From an uncultured Phaeodactylibacter sp. (GTDB lineage Bacteria > Bacteroidota > Bacteroidia > Chitinophagales > Saprospiraceae), in contig CAJXXJ010000057.1 of assembly GCA_913062745.1 (NCBI GenBank), positions 1 to 11,385 of the forward strand: DNA of 11,385 bases, in the 5' to 3' direction. Below are positions 11,311 through 11,385 of the stretch, piece by piece. The notes beneath the pieces were generated by a model that was given only the letters and a program-made list of their open reading frames with translations, searched no databases and had not been told where the DNA came from. A program made the position numbers and the translations under genes. Numbering within the stretch: the stretch's first letter is position 1; each line of letters begins with the position of its first letter.

Positions 11311-11367
11311 ATATACTCGGAACGGAGAGGTTTGGGCGTAAGGCACAAACCCGACGCACGAGTATAT
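11311..11367. repeat. nested inverted repeat near the right edge
   Basis: Perfect 9-bp arms ATATACTCG (11311-11319) and CGAGTATAT (11359-11367) enclose a second pair, GGTTTG (11329-11334) and CAAACC (11346-11351). The two stems are separated by an internal loop of 9 and 7 nt, with an 11-nt apical loop. It could be an RNA structure, a regulatory site or the edge of an element beyond the window. No gene is seen between padR and the window end. Confidence 0.5.
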
Positions 11368-11385
11368 GCCGACACGAAGTCATGG

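Noticed and set aside
11366..11385. ATG near the right edge that might start a + strand gene
   Set aside because: Only six full codons remain in the window, too few to judge.

Overview
The window looks like a chromosomal segment of a Bacteroidota bacterium, probably a marine member of the Saprospiria (Lewinella/Phaeodactylibacter-like). The reasons are two secreted proteins ending in type IX secretion (T9SS) type A sorting domains, GEVED and GDGICC-type modules typical of these secretomes, lipoproteins with short lipoboxes, almost no Shine-Dalgarno sites, and promoter-like sites of the Bacteroidota form TTG-N17-23-TAnnTTTG. The lineage is inferred from style and no database search was possible.

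Layout, left to right. Bases 1-167 hold the C-terminal end of an argininosuccinate lyase gene (argH) on the + strand. Convergent to it is a TlpA/thioredoxin-like lipoprotein (213-1010, -). Divergent from that is a PhoA-family alkaline phosphatase lipoprotein (1137-2231, +) with a clear promoter. Next comes a tandem pair of paralogous secreted metalloproteases on the - strand (2306-4699 and 5218-7686). They share signal peptide, propeptide, reprolysin-like catalytic domain (HExxHxxGxxH) and a Cys-rich GDGICC module. They differ in the following module: a GEVED domain in one, a carbohydrate-binding-like beta-sandwich in the other. Both end in a T9SS sorting domain. Each has a hairpin terminator and both carry a related 16-bp motif about 40 bp upstream of the start codon.

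An 852-bp stretch without a recognised gene (7687-8538) follows. It contains a cluster of palindromes, a good promoter match on the - strand, and a possible 58-residue signal-peptide-like small ORF. The right third is a - strand block: padR regulator (10838-11200), overlapping by 8 bp a PspC-domain membrane protein (9250-10845), then an Nfu-type iron-sulfur scaffold (8539-9153) with a strong terminator. The padR start is preceded by a promoter match whose -33 region lies inside a perfect 19-bp inverted repeat, which suggests autoregulation of the padR-pspC operon. The last 140 bases hold a nested inverted repeat but no recognisable gene.

Functionally, the left two thirds is about cell-envelope and extracellular work: thiol redox at the periplasmic face, phosphate release, and secreted proteolysis. 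The right third is a regulated envelope-stress-like operon next to an Fe-S biogenesis housekeeping gene. No mobile element, CRISPR array, rRNA or tRNA is visible. The most interesting unexplained parts are the 852-bp intergenic region, the module swap between the paralogous proteases, and a recent 36-bp in-frame duplication in the PspC gene.
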